DNA of 64,000 nt from Panorpa germanica (GCA_963678705.1 OY783205.1:15810001-15874000), one strand, 5' to 3'. Counted from the first letter of the stretch, positions 11,751-23,485 are shown. Notes: generated by a model not told the origin, from the letters alone. Numbers and translations are program-made.

Positions 11751-12200
11751 TGTTGCCAAATTTATTTATTTTACCATATTTGTCAAATTACAAGTTGCTA
11801 ATTGTTTTGTAACAAATTCGTTGATATTTGCACTACCAGGGACCTCTTTCACCAACCAGATTACAGCTGGTCACAATCCCTTCCCCTTTTGCTGGCCTAT
11901 ATAAGTGACTGCGCTGTTATCAGTGCTGCTTAGCGCTTTGCTTTAGGCTCTTCGCCGCTCTTGTCACTCTTTCAGGCATTTGTCTCTTCAATATCTGAAA
12001 GTGTTAGTCATTTGTCTACGTCTATTTAAGTTTTAATTATTTTAAGTGTTATTTAATTATAAGTGACTATGTTTAATATAACTAATAAACTATATTAGTG
12101 AAACGCAACGAGTTTTAATTCACCAAGTTCATCTGTTTCGTCCAGTTGAACAATGAAATACACATCGCATCGCTCCTGAGCAATCTAGTACACATCCACA
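11751..12200 (+). repeat. LTR-like segment with TATA box and poly(A) signal
   Basis: Begins TGTTGCC and ends CACA just before TTGGTGCAGTGCTG, which could be a primer-binding site. TATATAAG at 11898-11905 and AATAAA at 12084-12089 fit a U3/R layout of a single LTR plus leader. No partner LTR was found, so this is a tentative truncated retrotransposon end. The region is noticeably less AT-rich than its surroundings. Confidence 0.35.
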
Positions 12201-12244
12201 TTGGTGCAGTGCTGAAAAGACGCACATTCTGCCAATAATTCTCC

Positions 12245-13339
12245 AATAATAATAAAATAGCTTACAACTTTCCGGGGTTGCAAATAAATTAGTAGCGTAT
12301 ATAAAATTCGAGCTCTATAAAATTATGACAAATATTAATGGGCCTGTGTACTCATCGTTTAGGGATCGATTTTTTAATTGTCGATTGAAATAGATGTTTA
12401 CAAATGTACGAGTATATTGGTGTTTTACAAAATATTGAATTTGAATTGTAGTTTTAGCGCTACAGATGCATGTCGCACTGTTAAGGGATAGGTCAGTTCT
12501 TTATTATATATATAAGAGTTCTGTGTTTAGTATGCTATCTCTTTTACGCTCTGTTGTATGAAGGAGATGGCAACTTAGCGAACGTGATGTCACATATCTT
12601 GGAATTTTCTATAACGTTAGATCCCTTTAATTATTAAAAGGGTGAAATGACTATTTTAATTGTTAAGATCTCCTAAAATATAGTATTAAAAATAATTGGA
12701 CATTTTAGGTCCTGGCCAACTTTATCAATATGTCGCACAGTTTTATAGAAATTAAGACATTGTTCACAAGCCCATTGCAGATTTGCGGTAAATCTGTGTG
12801 CTGTTTTATGTCCTGTATTTGTCTCTCGTAATAACAAACTCCATTTCACCGATTCAGTTTTACAATTAGAAAACAACCACAGAAACTATAAATAGAACCA
12901 ATTTAAATAAAACCGTAATGTTTTTATAACAGTTATTCGGATTCGCAAGTAAAGTAATACTTTCTTGTACATGTTTATATACAAATTTATTCATTTATTA
13001 TTTTAATTTTAAAATTACTTTACTTGCATATTTCGAAATATGAATTACTTTGTATGAGGTGCCTCATACTTCATATTTAAGGACTTTGTAGAGTTGTGTG
13101 GATTTAACGTAAGAGAAATGTAGCGTACATGTAACATAAACGGTTACATAATATTGTCACAAAATCATTGCAAAATACAAAACTTTCCTGTTAAATTTTG
13201 CACGTAAGTAATGTTGCCTGTCTGCCAGGTGTAATGATATCTAAGTTTTATTAAATTCAAGGTTACTTTTTTTATTCTTCTAAATATTTTAAAGCAATTA
13301 TGATCATTATGCTCTAAAATAAAAAACTGCTTCATAACA
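12245..13339. other. Unassigned AT-rich sequence
   Basis: Nothing recognised. A 67-residue frame on the minus strand (12673-12876) has no feature I can assign and no copy in the other units. Confidence 0.4.
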
Positions 13340-13379
13340 TTTTTAGTATCTACGAGATCCTGTTTAGACTTGTAAAACT

Positions 13380-13985
13380 GTTGCATATCATAAACGCTTC
13401 TCTTCGACTGAAATATGTCCCCAGCATTGGAAAGCGACTGAATATCTAAGATCTTTAAGAAACTATTGCTAAAGCGCCTGAAGCCTATAATTTTGCAAAC
13501 CACCAATTTGGCTTTAGGGACAATCAACTGTAGACCAGGTGCACAAAATTCACTGCATCGTAAAAAAATATTATCACAAAGTATTGCATCCATCTTTCAC
13601 CTTATCACTACGATTTCAATGCTATTGACTTAGTATAGGCCCACTGTAAGGAGTTTTATATCAAAAACATTGGCAGAAATAGTCTTTAAAATGAAAATGT
13701 TTTATTTATATGACAAGATTCATTAAATAGTGTGGATGCGGCATATTGGAGGAATTGCGTAAAGACTGTGGAAAACAAGATGTTGCAATGGCGGGATATT
13801 ATAAAAAAGCAAGACTAAAGATTTTCTTTTTATACCAATAGGAAACTCTGGCAATGATGGTGATAGTAATTGAAGAGGACTTATTAATAATTGTTATTTA
13901 ACATCGTTCTATCACTGACGACTTCTTATAATGTTGGCAGTATCTATAGTGCCGTCACATTACATATGTGAACAACACAGCTGCT
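13380..13985 (+). pseudogene. Jockey-like LINE reverse transcriptase relic and S1 segment, copy B
   Basis: About 13500-13540 encodes QFGFR followed by an N-x-x-T-like stretch, the start of the Jockey-type reverse transcriptase motif QFGFR--HST--Q-H. A 4-base deletion relative to the copy at 59801 removes the HST part. The rest matches segment S1. Only a small part of the protein remains. Confidence 0.5.
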
Positions 13986-14065
13986 TAATAAGTTTTATTT
14001 TTACAAACGCGTAATCAATTTAATTGTTGAAACAACCAAATTGGAAAACATGCAGCGCTCGTCAA

Positions 14066-14145
14066 GGGATGAAATACGAAAACACAGCAGTCTTACGTCA
14101 AGTATAATTGCTCTGAAATATTGTGCAATCATTATTAATTGTATA
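14066..14145 (-). repeat. SINE fossil, copy B (decayed boxes)
   Basis: Aligns with the SINE at 3601-3690 (AACACAGCAGTC, GTCAAG, AATTGCTCT), but the B box is eroded and the A-box region is altered. Confidence 0.45.
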
Positions 14146-14673
14146 TATTATATTATAAACAATAATAATAAGAAACATAAATTAGAAAAAGAATTAATTT
14201 TTAACTCAGGTATTTGTTAATTATAAAAATGAAATGCATTGAAAATATTTCAATATAAGAATGTCAAATTGTAAGGACCTCAAATGTTTGTTATTGTTTA
14301 ATTATTAGTCGCAATATTAAAAAAGATGTTTACCATTCAAATAGTCATTTTGCCCCTTTCACAGTTAAATGTCGTTCTATGAATTTCAAAGTCTGTTATA
14401 CAAAATAGTTTTAAAAGAAATTAATAAAAGTAAATACTTAACGTCTCATACTATTTACAGCTGTCTCGAGTAATACATATAGTAAAAAAAACCATTGCTT
14501 ATTACAGTGGTGCAACCTATGGTACGTACGAAAATTTTGCTGGTACATGAACGATTTATAATTAAATTGGATTTAATATAGATTGATTTTAAAATTAAGC
14601 CATGTTTTGGATGAAGTTGCGTGTGCTGTTGAGAAATGAACCCATCCGTGTGTAAGGCATGATTCACACAGGC

Positions 14674-15661
14674 AACAAAACAGTGTGTGTTTTATGTTCC
14701 AAGACAGTACAACGGCATTATAGCACAAATCATAAATCCCTCTCTGAAAGAAGCAAATAAGAACAAAAAGAATTAATTGTTCGAGAAATTAAACTTAGAA
14801 ATACTCAGTCAACATATCTATTAAAATTTATGGATAGACTTCCAAATATAATTGGTACATCTTTTGCTGCCTCAGACGCAACGAACTACGGAAAGCCATT
14901 TAGTAACGGCGAAAATATTAAAGAAACATGGTTAAAAAATAAAATGTGTACCAATTTTGTTTAAAATTTTCGAAAACAATGAAAAAATCACCAAAATAAT
15001 AAAAGATATGCGTTTGGCTAGAAACGCTGTGAAAGACAGAATCTTGGAAATGGCTACAAATATAAGTCTCCAGCAAAAAATGGGCATAAATTCTTCCGGT
15101 TTATTTTCTCTCTGTCTTGATGAGAGCATTGTCATAACTGGATCAGCGCGTTTAGAAATTTTTATTCGTTACGCAGTTGGAAATAATATCATAGAAGAAA
15201 TGGTTAATCTAACATTATTAGCAACAACAACAAAAGGAATAGATAGGCTGAAAAAGAAATTGATCCTTCCAAAATTGTTTCTGTAACGACTGATGGTGCC
15301 CCCAATATATTCTGGGTTTCCATTGAATTATACACCAACAGGCTTTGTCTTCAAAGGCCGGTTTAAAGTCACTGGACGGTATTATGATTCTTGTTACACA
15401 ACTAGTCAATTTAATATCTGCACACGATGTTTTACTGATGTACAACAACGTCCGATGGTTAAGTTGTAGAAGAGTTCTTCAGAGACTCGTTGATTGTTTA
15501 GATGAAATTAGACTTCTTTTGAATAACGAGAAAATAATTGAAAAATATAACGAAATAATGGACATTGAATGGATTTCAAAACTCATGTTCTTTATTGACG
15601 TGTGTTCGCACTTAAATGAATTAAATATGAAACTGCAATCGGGACATTATTTGGATTATAT
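14674..15661 (+). pseudogene. hAT-like (ZBED-type) transposase relic, copy B
   Basis: The most complete of the three copies. It starts with a BED-type zinc finger, VCVLCSKTVQRHYSTNHKSL (C-x2-C ... H-x4-H), then after an in-frame TAA reads NYGKPFSNGENIKETWL. A shifted frame from 14957 gives KDRILEMATNISLQQ and LCLDESIVITGSARLEIFIRYA; VTTDGA follows in another frame. Then 15345-15665 gives LMYNNVRWLSCRRVLQRLVDCLDEIRLLL, the VRWLS region of hAT proteins such as GTF2IRD2/ZBED types. It lacks the C-terminal dimerisation domain. Three or more lesions make it dead. Confidence 0.7.
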
Positions 15662-15666
15662 ATAAA

Positions 15667-16705
15667 CTAGAGTTTACCCCGTCGCAAGCGACGACTATCT
15701 TTTGTGTGTAACTTGAATTTCATTTCAAATTTTAATTCCATTTTTAAATTAAAATATTTAAGTCGTTTTATATAATTTTGACATATAAAAACAAGTAATT
15801 TGTCGTAAAACTTGACAAAAAAATAATTTTTTTACCAACTTTTTTCAAAATTAACTTTTTAGATTTCTAAATTAGGTACCAAAGTTAGCCTATATATAAA
15901 ATTTCAACTTTCTAGCACAATTTTTACTCTAAGCAAAAACTGTAATAATGAAGTTTTGAATTTTTTTTATGAATTATGAACTTTCTCCAAAGTTCCCTAG
16001 GGGGCCCCGAATTTTTTCAACGCCCCATTTAAAATTTTTGAATTTTTTATTCTTGAAAAATATCAGCATTGAACACTGTAATACACATGCACAATTTCAC
16101 CTTTTTATCTTTTACGAATAAAAAGGTGTACAGGAAAAAGTGCACACTTTTTTTTCAGTTTATCAAAAATTACGGGTTTTTAGGAAATTCAGGTAAAACC
16201 CGAGAACGCCAAAAGGCTTAGAATTATTTTCTCTACATAATATGCAATTTTCAAAAACATTGACGTTCGAGCCACCATATAAGATCATAAGAATAAAAGA
16301 TTATAAGAATATAAGATCATAAATATACACCTGGAACATTATAATATACTACAGTATACTCACGTCGCAAAGCGACGTCTTTTTAGTGTGTACTATTTGA
16401 ATCCCACAAAATACTTCATAATTTCATTTAAAATTTTAGTTCTATTATCAAATAGAAATAGTTAACTCGTTCAATAATTAAATAATATTTCATACAACTT
16501 GACTAAAAGAATATTTCTTTTTCAACAAAATATAAAATATTTTCAATTTATTCGTTATTTCACCGATTTTTTTTCAAAATTTAAGACTTTTTTTTCGATT
16601 TGTAAATTACTTACGAAAGTAGCCCATATATAAAATTTCAACTTCCTAGAACAACCCCCGGGCCCCTAAATAAAGCTTTGAAATTATTAATTGATTATTA
16701 GTTGA
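15667..16705 (-). mobile_element. Helitron-like repeats, unit B
   Basis: The first unit has CTAG at 15667-15670, the GTCGCAAGCGAC hairpin, and the family blocks through to ACATTGACGTTCGAGCCACCATA near 16280. A second, related partial unit starts at the GTCGCAAAGCGACG hairpin near 16363 and runs to about 16700, where the duplicated leader begins. Non-coding. Closely matches unit D at 62006-63085. Confidence 0.6.
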
Positions 16706-17500
16706 CCAGCCTTTTGCTAACACATTTAAAAAAGCTTATTGCAAACCCATTACAATTGGACGAAAACCAACATTAGCACCATCTATGGTTCAAAACCATA
16801 GTACAATTGTTGTTTATTTTTTATTGGAAATGATAGATGTACCTGCTAGTTAACCTCCCTATTACCCCCACCCTAAATTATTCTGATTCTCCTTTACCTA
16901 AACATGTTTATGGCTTAACCTGGTTCATTATTTTCTACACTCAAGTGAGTTCGTACCAACACAAACCTTTTCACTCCTACTCAAATGCACATGCATAAAT
17001 ACTTTCTTTACCTAATTTAACTACCTACAAATAATAATTGTGAAACCAGGTTCTTCGACATTATATATATCACAATACCGTTGAACTATCGAAGAAGAAA
17101 CATTACACTGAAGACTAGCTTGCTGCCATCCGAGTCTACAATCTAGACAATCAGGTACGTGTCCAGTTTATCTTCTTCAACATCCTTTCTTTAATTTTAT
17201 TTCTTAATCTTGATCCTTTCTTTACAAAATCTCGCAACTTCGCATCGTACATGTTAGACATATTTAAGGGTGGACTAGAATTTTCAAAAAAACGATTTTT
17301 TTAATTATTAATATTTCGAAAGTATTGTCCGTTAAGAATATAATTTTAATTTTTTTTAAGAATATTGCCGATAGCCTCGTTTCCACAGCCGTTTAAGCAT
17401 ATATCTATAGCCATATAGCCATAGCATATTTTAAATTTTGTTCTTATTTATTTTAAATGTACTTTTTTCAGAGTTGTGTTGTAGAAAAAAATGAAACTAT
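16706..17500 (+). repeat. Duplicated leader segment S5, copy B (left part)
   Basis: Copy of the leader also seen at 5790-6550. It is interrupted at 17501 by the Gypsy element and resumes at 25308, so the Gypsy insertion came after the duplication. Confidence 0.7.
17062..17154 (+). promoter_or_regulatory. TATA-like site and non-coding exon with strong donor, copy B
   Basis: TATATATAT at 17062-17070 and, about 85 bases on, GACAATCAG|GTACGT with the donor GT at 17155. If this is the first exon of the copy B F-box gene, the Gypsy element lies in its first intron. It could instead be BEL/Pao leader. Confidence 0.35.
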
Positions 17501-18248
17501 TGTTGTAAAATTGTGTCGTATTGTCGTTCTGGAGGAGATTACTCAGCTTACTAGTACATTCTGCAGGGATGCTAGCTTCTGGTAGTAGATTCTTCAGTTG
17601 ACGACTTCCAACACCAATTACAGTAGTAATCGAATATCTTTCTTAAGATGATTAACAAGGATTCTTGTTCAGACGGTGTATTGTTGCAATTAGAGAATAC
17701 TTGAGCGGTCTAAAGTAACCTCGTTGCGACATGCGACGGTTGAACAATTAGTATCTTTTTATTACTATTAATACAAACACTTTTATTAAAATATATCATT
17801 TATTCGTTGTAATATTATATCTGCTTACTTAATTACAATAGTATTTTATTAGATTAACGAAGATGACAGATATAAAACAAAATGTAATTCTATAGTGTTA
17901 TAATTTAATTAATAGTTGAAATGTGCTCACTATTCAATACGTACGAAGTTGCGAATAGTAATGCTTGCTTTGAGACTCAGGAGAAGACTGGCTTTCAGCG
18001 TCTTGTGCAATTTAATATATAATAATTTATTTCACATCACAGAACGCCAATACTGAATTACCAGCATTAAATCAATATTAATCTCCACAAACCAGAGACA
18101 ATATTTATAAGCGCTAAACTTAAATAATTATTCTTTACAATCTTAATACTAATACAAAAACTGTTTACATAATATAATTCTATTACATAATTAACATTTA
18201 ATATCATTAAAAATAAAAGGTAAGTGCGACATATGCGTACTTACAACA
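17501..18248 (-). repeat. Gypsy 3' LTR
   Basis: 748 bp with TGTTGTAA/TTACAACA ends. It differs from the 5' LTR at the twelfth base on the plus strand (T here, G there); no other difference was noticed by eye. Confidence 0.93.
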
Positions 18249-18535
18249 CTCCTCAACCAAAGAAAAGGAACGCATATAAAACAAAACATATGCGTTTCTG
18301 CTCTAAGGAAAAGAAAAAGGAAAAATTGTGATAGGGGAGATGTCGTACATATCACAACACCCCCTTTCAAAAAAAAAAGGGACACGTATAAAAACAAAAT
18401 ATACGAGTTACAATTCTAGAAAAAAATCAAAAAGAGAAGCAAAGTGTCGACAACGATTCTGATCCCATCGTATAGAGTTAACACTGCTCCACAAAACAAT
18501 CATCCCTGACAAAATCCATTTCATTCGTCAAGTTT
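18249..18535 (-). promoter_or_regulatory. Gypsy 3' untranslated region with two polypurine-tract-like sites
   Basis: Directly upstream of the 3' LTR on the minus strand is GGTTGAGGAG (18249-18258), a plausible plus-strand primer site. A second tract, TTGAAAGGGG at about 18360-18369, is followed by GTGTTGTGATATGTACG, which resembles the LTR start TGTTGTAAGTACG. No frame of note. Confidence 0.5.
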
Positions 18536-21500
18536 TTATTCATTGGTACAAAATCTCTTCAACCTATTATTATGAACTACCGTATGTTTTTTACCAATTA
18601 GTATTTCTGTATTAACAGAGGATATAATTTTAGTAACTTTATACGGTCCTACGTATAAGGGTAAAAGTTTTTTTGACTGTCCTTTAGTTGGTAACTGTTC
18701 ATTTCTTAATAAAACTAGTTCGTTTACTTCAGGTGTGAAAAGAGAATTGACCCTTTTATCAAAATATAATTTTGTTTTTTCTTTGCTTTTAACCAAGTTA
18801 TTCATAGCAAGTTCCCTCGCTACTTGTAACCTGTGTTTGAGTTCTACTATAAAATTATTATAAGTATTTACCTCAATTGGTTCTTTATAAAAAATTGAAG
18901 GCAGATTTGCCTTATGTCCATAAATTAGTTCGAAAGGAGTAAAACCGGTCGCTGTATGCGGAGTTGTGTTATACACGAACATTGCATAGGGAATCCAATT
19001 TATCCAATCATCCTGCTTTTTACAAAAATTCCTTAGATACTCGGCAAGGGTTCTATGAACTCTTTCTAAGGCACCGTTGGTTGCTGGTCTAAATGCTGTT
19101 GTTTTTAATTGTTTAATTTTTAACAATTTGCATATATCTTTAAAAATTTTCGACATGAAATTTGTTCCTTGGTCTGTTAAGATCATATTAGGAACTCCGT
19201 ACCTACAAATAACGTTAGTTACTAATGCTTTCGCGACAGTATTTGCCTCCTGGTTTATAATAGGAATAGCTTCCGTAAACTTAGTAAGGTCATCCTGTAT
19301 TGTTAGTAAGTATTTGTATTTGTCGTTGTCGTCTTTCTTGGGAAGATATACTATGTCCAAAGCCAACCTTTCGAAACTATGTTTCGAAGTCGATGTAATT
19401 GTTAATGGGCATTTATTTAATTTGCACACTTTATTCTTTTGACATGATACACATTGTCTAATAAAATTTTTAACTTTTCTAATCATACTTGGAAATTTAA
19501 AGTGTGATTTTAATCGTTTAATTGTTTTAGAAACTCCTAAGTGGCCTGCTGTGGGATTAACATGAAATTCCGAAATTACATTGTTTATTAGCTCAGGGTC
19601 ACTAATTTTAAGTATATTGTCATTATAAATGTGTACTATTATATTTGTTTTATCAAAGATATGTCTGAGCATAGTTCGTAACTGGGCAAAATCTAATTTA
19701 CTTAGTTCAGACTCGAACCTGTTCATAGCTATGTTAGTAATTTTGTGTAAAGTACAAAAGTTTTTCAGATTCACTAATGCCAAAAATATTTCTTTATAAT
19801 TTGGTAGATTAAAATGAAATTCCTTAATTATTAAACAGATAATAAATCTAGTATCAATTTCAACATATGCAATTTCTGATACTTCTTTTTCTTGTATTAG
19901 AAATGCATTGATACTACTAAATTTATTGATTAATTCAGGAGAATTTCCAATTGAATTTTTAAAATCTTTTGATACAAAATCTACTAATGAAAATGACGTC
20001 GGTGCGTCATATAAACTTTTATCATGTTCAATTACTTTATTGTTTATGATAATTTTATTTTTAATTATTTCTAAATAATTTTCGTATGTGACATCCATTG
20101 TTTCAACCTGAAGTGAGTATACGCGACTTAGGGCATCTACGTGTGGAATCGAACTACCTGGTCTATATATTACTTCGTAATTATATTCTTCTAGTTTTAT
20201 CCGCCAACGCATAAGTCTAGAACTCGGGTCCTTAATACTCATTAACCAAGTCAAGGCTTGATGGTCTGTTACGATACTAAAAAACTTTCCATAGAGATAG
20301 GGTCTAAAATGAGCCACAGCCCATACTACTGCTAATAACTCACGTTCAGTAGTTGTGTAATTTTGTTGTGCCTTATTTAGAGTTCTTGAAGCATATGCTA
20401 TTGGGTGGCTTTCCTTAATAGTACCTTGTGAAAGGACTGCACCTATAGCATATTTACTTGCATCCGTGGTTACAACGAAATTTTTACTAAAGTCCGGGTA
20501 TTGCAAAACAGGTGATATGGTTAATTTATTTTTTAAAGTTTTAAATGATTCGTCGCATTGGTCTGACCATTCTAATACTTTAATATTACTGTTTGCTGCA
20601 TTATATAGTGGTTTGGCTATCTCTGCGTAATGCGGTATATGTCGGCGATAATAACCAGACATACCCAAAAATGTTTTAATTTGTTTAGGACTGTTTGGAA
20701 TGGGGAAATTCTTTATTGCTTCTACTTTAGAAGGATCTGGTAGAATACCTGTTTCATTAATAACGTGACCTAAATAAATCAAATCTTTATGTAGAAAGTT
20801 ACATTTGGATGGTTGGAGCTTCAAATTATGTTCCCGTAATTTAGAAAAAACGTTTTTTAATCTTTGGTTGTGCTCAGAAATGTTTTTTCCAAAAATGACT
20901 ACATCGTCCAGATAGATTAAGCAATCTATTCCTTGCAAACCTGTGAGAACGTGAGACATAAGTCTCTGAAACATGGGGGGGGCTCCTTTAAGTCCGAATG
21001 GCATTCTTACAAATTGATAGTGTTTAAAGTTCGCACTAAATGCTGTTTTCTCTTTATCTTCGGGAAGCATAGGGACCTGGTGAAAACCGCTTGCTAAGTC
21101 AAGGGTAGAGAAAAATTTTGCACCACTAAGTTGGTCCAGTATATCATGTATAAGAGGCAAAGGATAGGCGTCACTTGTTGTCTGCTCGTTAAGTTTACGG
21201 AAATCGACTACTACGCGGAATTGTTTATTACCTAACGCATCTGGTTTTTTTGGTACTACTAATAAAGGTGCGTTATAGGGTGAGTCGCTTTCTTCAATTA
21301 TGTTGTTGACCAACAGTTCCTGAATATGCTTTTCCACAATCTCTTTTTGCGCATGGGGCAATCGATACGGTTTAACGTTAACGGGTTTAGAAGAATTAAT
21401 CTTTATCTTATGACTTAATGCACTCGTACAAGATAACTTGTCTCCCGGTAAAAAAAATATGTCATTAAAGCTGTCACAGATTTCTATTAATTCTGTTACT

Positions 21501-23485
21501 AATTCTGAATTGACATGTGAAAGATTTAAATTGTTTAATAAAAGTTCCTTACGGTTGTTAGGACTTGATTTTGAAAAATGGTAAATACTAAATTGATCTA
21601 TCGGTATGATATTCGGTTTGAAATTACTAAGTATTATATTTTTTATTGAAGAATTTATTATTGAAATATAGAAAATATTTTTGACGGGCTTGATTAATGC
21701 ATTAGCTAAAAAAACTTCAGGTAACAATTCCCTGGCTACACAAACTCCTACTGTAGAACCTGACATAGGAATTATTTTCCTCGTACGTGCTGGTAAAACG
21801 ATATTGTTTATATTTATAAGTGGGAGCTCAATTACTTTGCCACATTCTGAGAATTGTACTCTGTTCATTTTTAGATTAATTACTGCATTTAGTTTCCGTA
21901 AAATATCTAACCCTATAATTCCATCGTGTTTAATGGGGAAATTTTCTGACACAACCTGTAAAGTTTGTTTCGACTTATTACTATCTAAAATTATAGAAGT
22001 TTTCAGTGAACCTAAGGTATAAGGCGTGCCTTCGGAAATACCCTTCAATAGAATTTTAGATTTATTATTAATTCTGACATTGTTATTTAAAATATTTTGT
22101 TTAATCAAGGAGATTTGAGAACCAGTATCTAATAAAAATGATACGGTTTTAGCTTTGGCTGCGACCATCTTGAATTGGATAGTGTCAACTGTTTGCTTAG
22201 CCTTAACATTTTTATTTTTACTGTCAAAACTTAGAATATCATTATTATTTTGTAAATTACCCGTATTGATCTCATCAAAATCATAAAAAAAACATAATTC
22301 ATTATTTGAATTGTGTTGTGTCTTGTTAGTAAAAGATACTTGAGAACCATCAGATATAAGATGTTTCGATCTTTCACAACAAGTAGAAGGTTCTGATAAA
22401 ATTGTGGCCTCCCTACAAGTATTAACTTGAGCAATAGGGTTACCCGTATCTAGATTTTCCTTCTTAATAAAACAATACTTTTCTATATGACCACTTTTCT
22501 TACAATGGTTACAGAACAAATTTTTAGTTTTTGTTTCGACCTTATTAGGAATTTGCTTGCTTGAAACTGGTTTACTACTAGAATTAGGAAGGCTTGGATA
22601 TGTTTTGACTTTAATATGCCTTCTTCTTTCTAGATTGCGCCACCGTCTCTCCAGAAACTCCGTAAATTCATTTAAGGTTGGTAATTCAGAATTATTTCTG
22701 TTTTCCCATTCCTTTGACGAATTAAAATCTAATTTGGTCTTTAAAATATGTATTAACATAAAATCTGAATGATTAGAATATATCCCCAATTCGGTTAATG
22801 CTCTAATCGATTCATTAATTTCATCTAGTAGTTTTTTGATATTGATTTCGGACTCTAAACGTATAACATTGTAGTTTATTAAATTGTTTAAACAGGTTTC
22901 AATAAGTGCTACCTTGTTATCATAACGTTTACAAAGGATGTTCCAAACAATTTCGTAATTATCATTTGTTAAAGGATAATTCTTTATGAGTTTGAGTGGT
23001 TCTCCTGACAAATTTAACTTTAAATAATGCATTTTTTCAATGCTTGATAGTTTACTATTATTACGAATTAAATTTGTAAATAATTCCATAAAACTTTGCC
23101 AATTAATATATTCTCCATCAAAAACGGTTAGTTGCATTGGACTTAAGTTCAGATTTTTTATTGAATCTATACTTTTTGAGTCGTCTACAATATGTGTATC
23201 ATTCTCAAATGTTTGCTTATAATTCAACAAGTAAATAAGAGTGTCGTCATAAATACTTTCAACTTCCATAGACTTACTAACGATAGCCGAAGCTTCTTCA
23301 TTTTTTAGAGTTGGAAGCAATGCTTCTACGATACTACTATATTTAACCCAAGCTTTGTCTAAGTTTTTGATTTTTAATTCAACTATTGTTAAGGATGTTG
23401 ATTGGACTTCTAGATTTTTTGAAAACTCATTAATTAGATTGATTGTATTCTCAACTAATGTGAGGGAATGAACGTTCGGTGCCAT
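18536..23485 (-). CDS. gag-pol: Gypsy Gag-Pol polyprotein, intact
   Basis: One uninterrupted 1649-residue frame. Gag (about 1-345) has a PMQLTVFDGEYINWQSFMEL block like the DUF1759-type gag usual in BEL/Pao, then a zinc knuckle C325-x2-C328-x4-H333-x4-C338. The aspartic protease shows LLDTGSQ (D453). Reverse transcriptase has FSTLDLASGF (D796) and YLDD (858-861), clearly Gypsy type. RNase H has TTDAS (D1008), TEREL (E1049) and TDHQAL (D1074). Integrase has the HHCC finger (H1308, H1315, C1345, C1348), the triad D1377, D1438, E1474 with 35 residues between the last two, and a GPY motif near 1613. All catalytic residues are present. Gag and Pol share one frame, so no frameshift is needed. There is no env. 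Confidence 0.95.
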   Translation of the reverse strand: MAPNVHSLTLVENTINLINEFSKNLEVQSTSLTIVELKIKNLDKAWVKYSSIVEALLPTLKNEEASAIVSKSMEVESIYDDTLIYLLNYKQTFENDTHIVDDSKSIDSIKNLNLSPMQLTVFDGEYINWQSFMELFTNLIRNNSKLSSIEKMHYLKLNLSGEPLKLIKNYPLTNDNYEIVWNILCKRYDNKVALIETCLNNLINYNVIRLESEINIKKLLDEINESIRALTELGIYSNHSDFMLIHILKTKLDFNSSKEWENRNNSELPTLNEFTEFLERRWRNLERRRHIKVKTYPSLPNSSSKPVSSKQIPNKVETKTKNLFCNHCKKSGHIEKYCFIKKENLDTGNPIAQVNTCREATILSEPSTCCERSKHLISDGSQVSFTNKTQHNSNNELCFFYDFDEINTGNLQNNNDILSFDSKNKNVKAKQTVDTIQFKMVAAKAKTVSFLLDTGSQISLIKQNILNNNVRINNKSKILLKGISEGTPYTLGSLKTSIILDSNKSKQTLQVVSENFPIKHDGIIGLDILRKLNAVINLKMNRVQFSECGKVIELPLININNIVLPARTRKIIPMSGSTVGVCVARELLPEVFLANALIKPVKNIFYISIINSSIKNIILSNFKPNIIPIDQFSIYHFSKSSPNNRKELLLNNLNLSHVNSELVTELIEICDSFNDIFFLPGDKLSCTSALSHKIKINSSKPVNVKPYRLPHAQKEIVEKHIQELLVNNIIEESDSPYNAPLLVVPKKPDALGNKQFRVVVDFRKLNEQTTSDAYPLPLIHDILDQLSGAKFFSTLDLASGFHQVPMLPEDKEKTAFSANFKHYQFVRMPFGLKGAPPMFQRLMSHVLTGLQGIDCLIYLDDVVIFGKNISEHNQRLKNVFSKLREHNLKLQPSKCNFLHKDLIYLGHVINETGILPDPSKVEAIKNFPIPNSPKQIKTFLGMSGYYRRHIPHYAEIAKPLYNAANSNIKVLEWSDQCDESFKTLKNKLTISPVLQYPDFSKNFVVTTDASKYAIGAVLSQGTIKESHPIAYASRTLNKAQQNYTTTERELLAVVWAVAHFRPYLYGKFFSIVTDHQALTWLMSIKDPSSRLMRWRIKLEEYNYEVIYRPGSSIPHVDALSRVYSLQVETMDVTYENYLEIIKNKIIINNKVIEHDKSLYDAPTSFSLVDFVSKDFKNSIGNSPELINKFSSINAFLIQEKEVSEIAYVEIDTRFIICLIIKEFHFNLPNYKEIFLALVNLKNFCTLHKITNIAMNRFESELSKLDFAQLRTMLRHIFDKTNIIVHIYNDNILKISDPELINNVISEFHVNPTAGHLGVSKTIKRLKSHFKFPSMIRKVKNFIRQCVSCQKNKVCKLNKCPLTITSTSKHSFERLALDIVYLPKKDDNDKYKYLLTIQDDLTKFTEAIPIINQEANTVAKALVTNVICRYGVPNMILTDQGTNFMSKIFKDICKLLKIKQLKTTAFRPATNGALERVHRTLAEYLRNFCKKQDDWINWIPYAMFVYNTTPHTATGFTPFELIYGHKANLPSIFYKEPIEVNTYNNFIVELKHRLQVARELAMNNLVKSKEKTKLYFDKRVNSLFTPEVNELVLLRNEQLPTKGQSKKLLPLYVGPYKVTKIISSVNTEILIGKKHTVVHNNRLKRFCTNE

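Noticed and set aside
12673..12876. 67-residue minus-strand frame
   Set aside because: No motif, no copy in other units, and no promoter or splice context; probably chance.
21681..22022. 113-residue plus-strand frame and other frames within 18536-23485
   Set aside because: Antisense or shifted shadows of the intact Gag-Pol frame.
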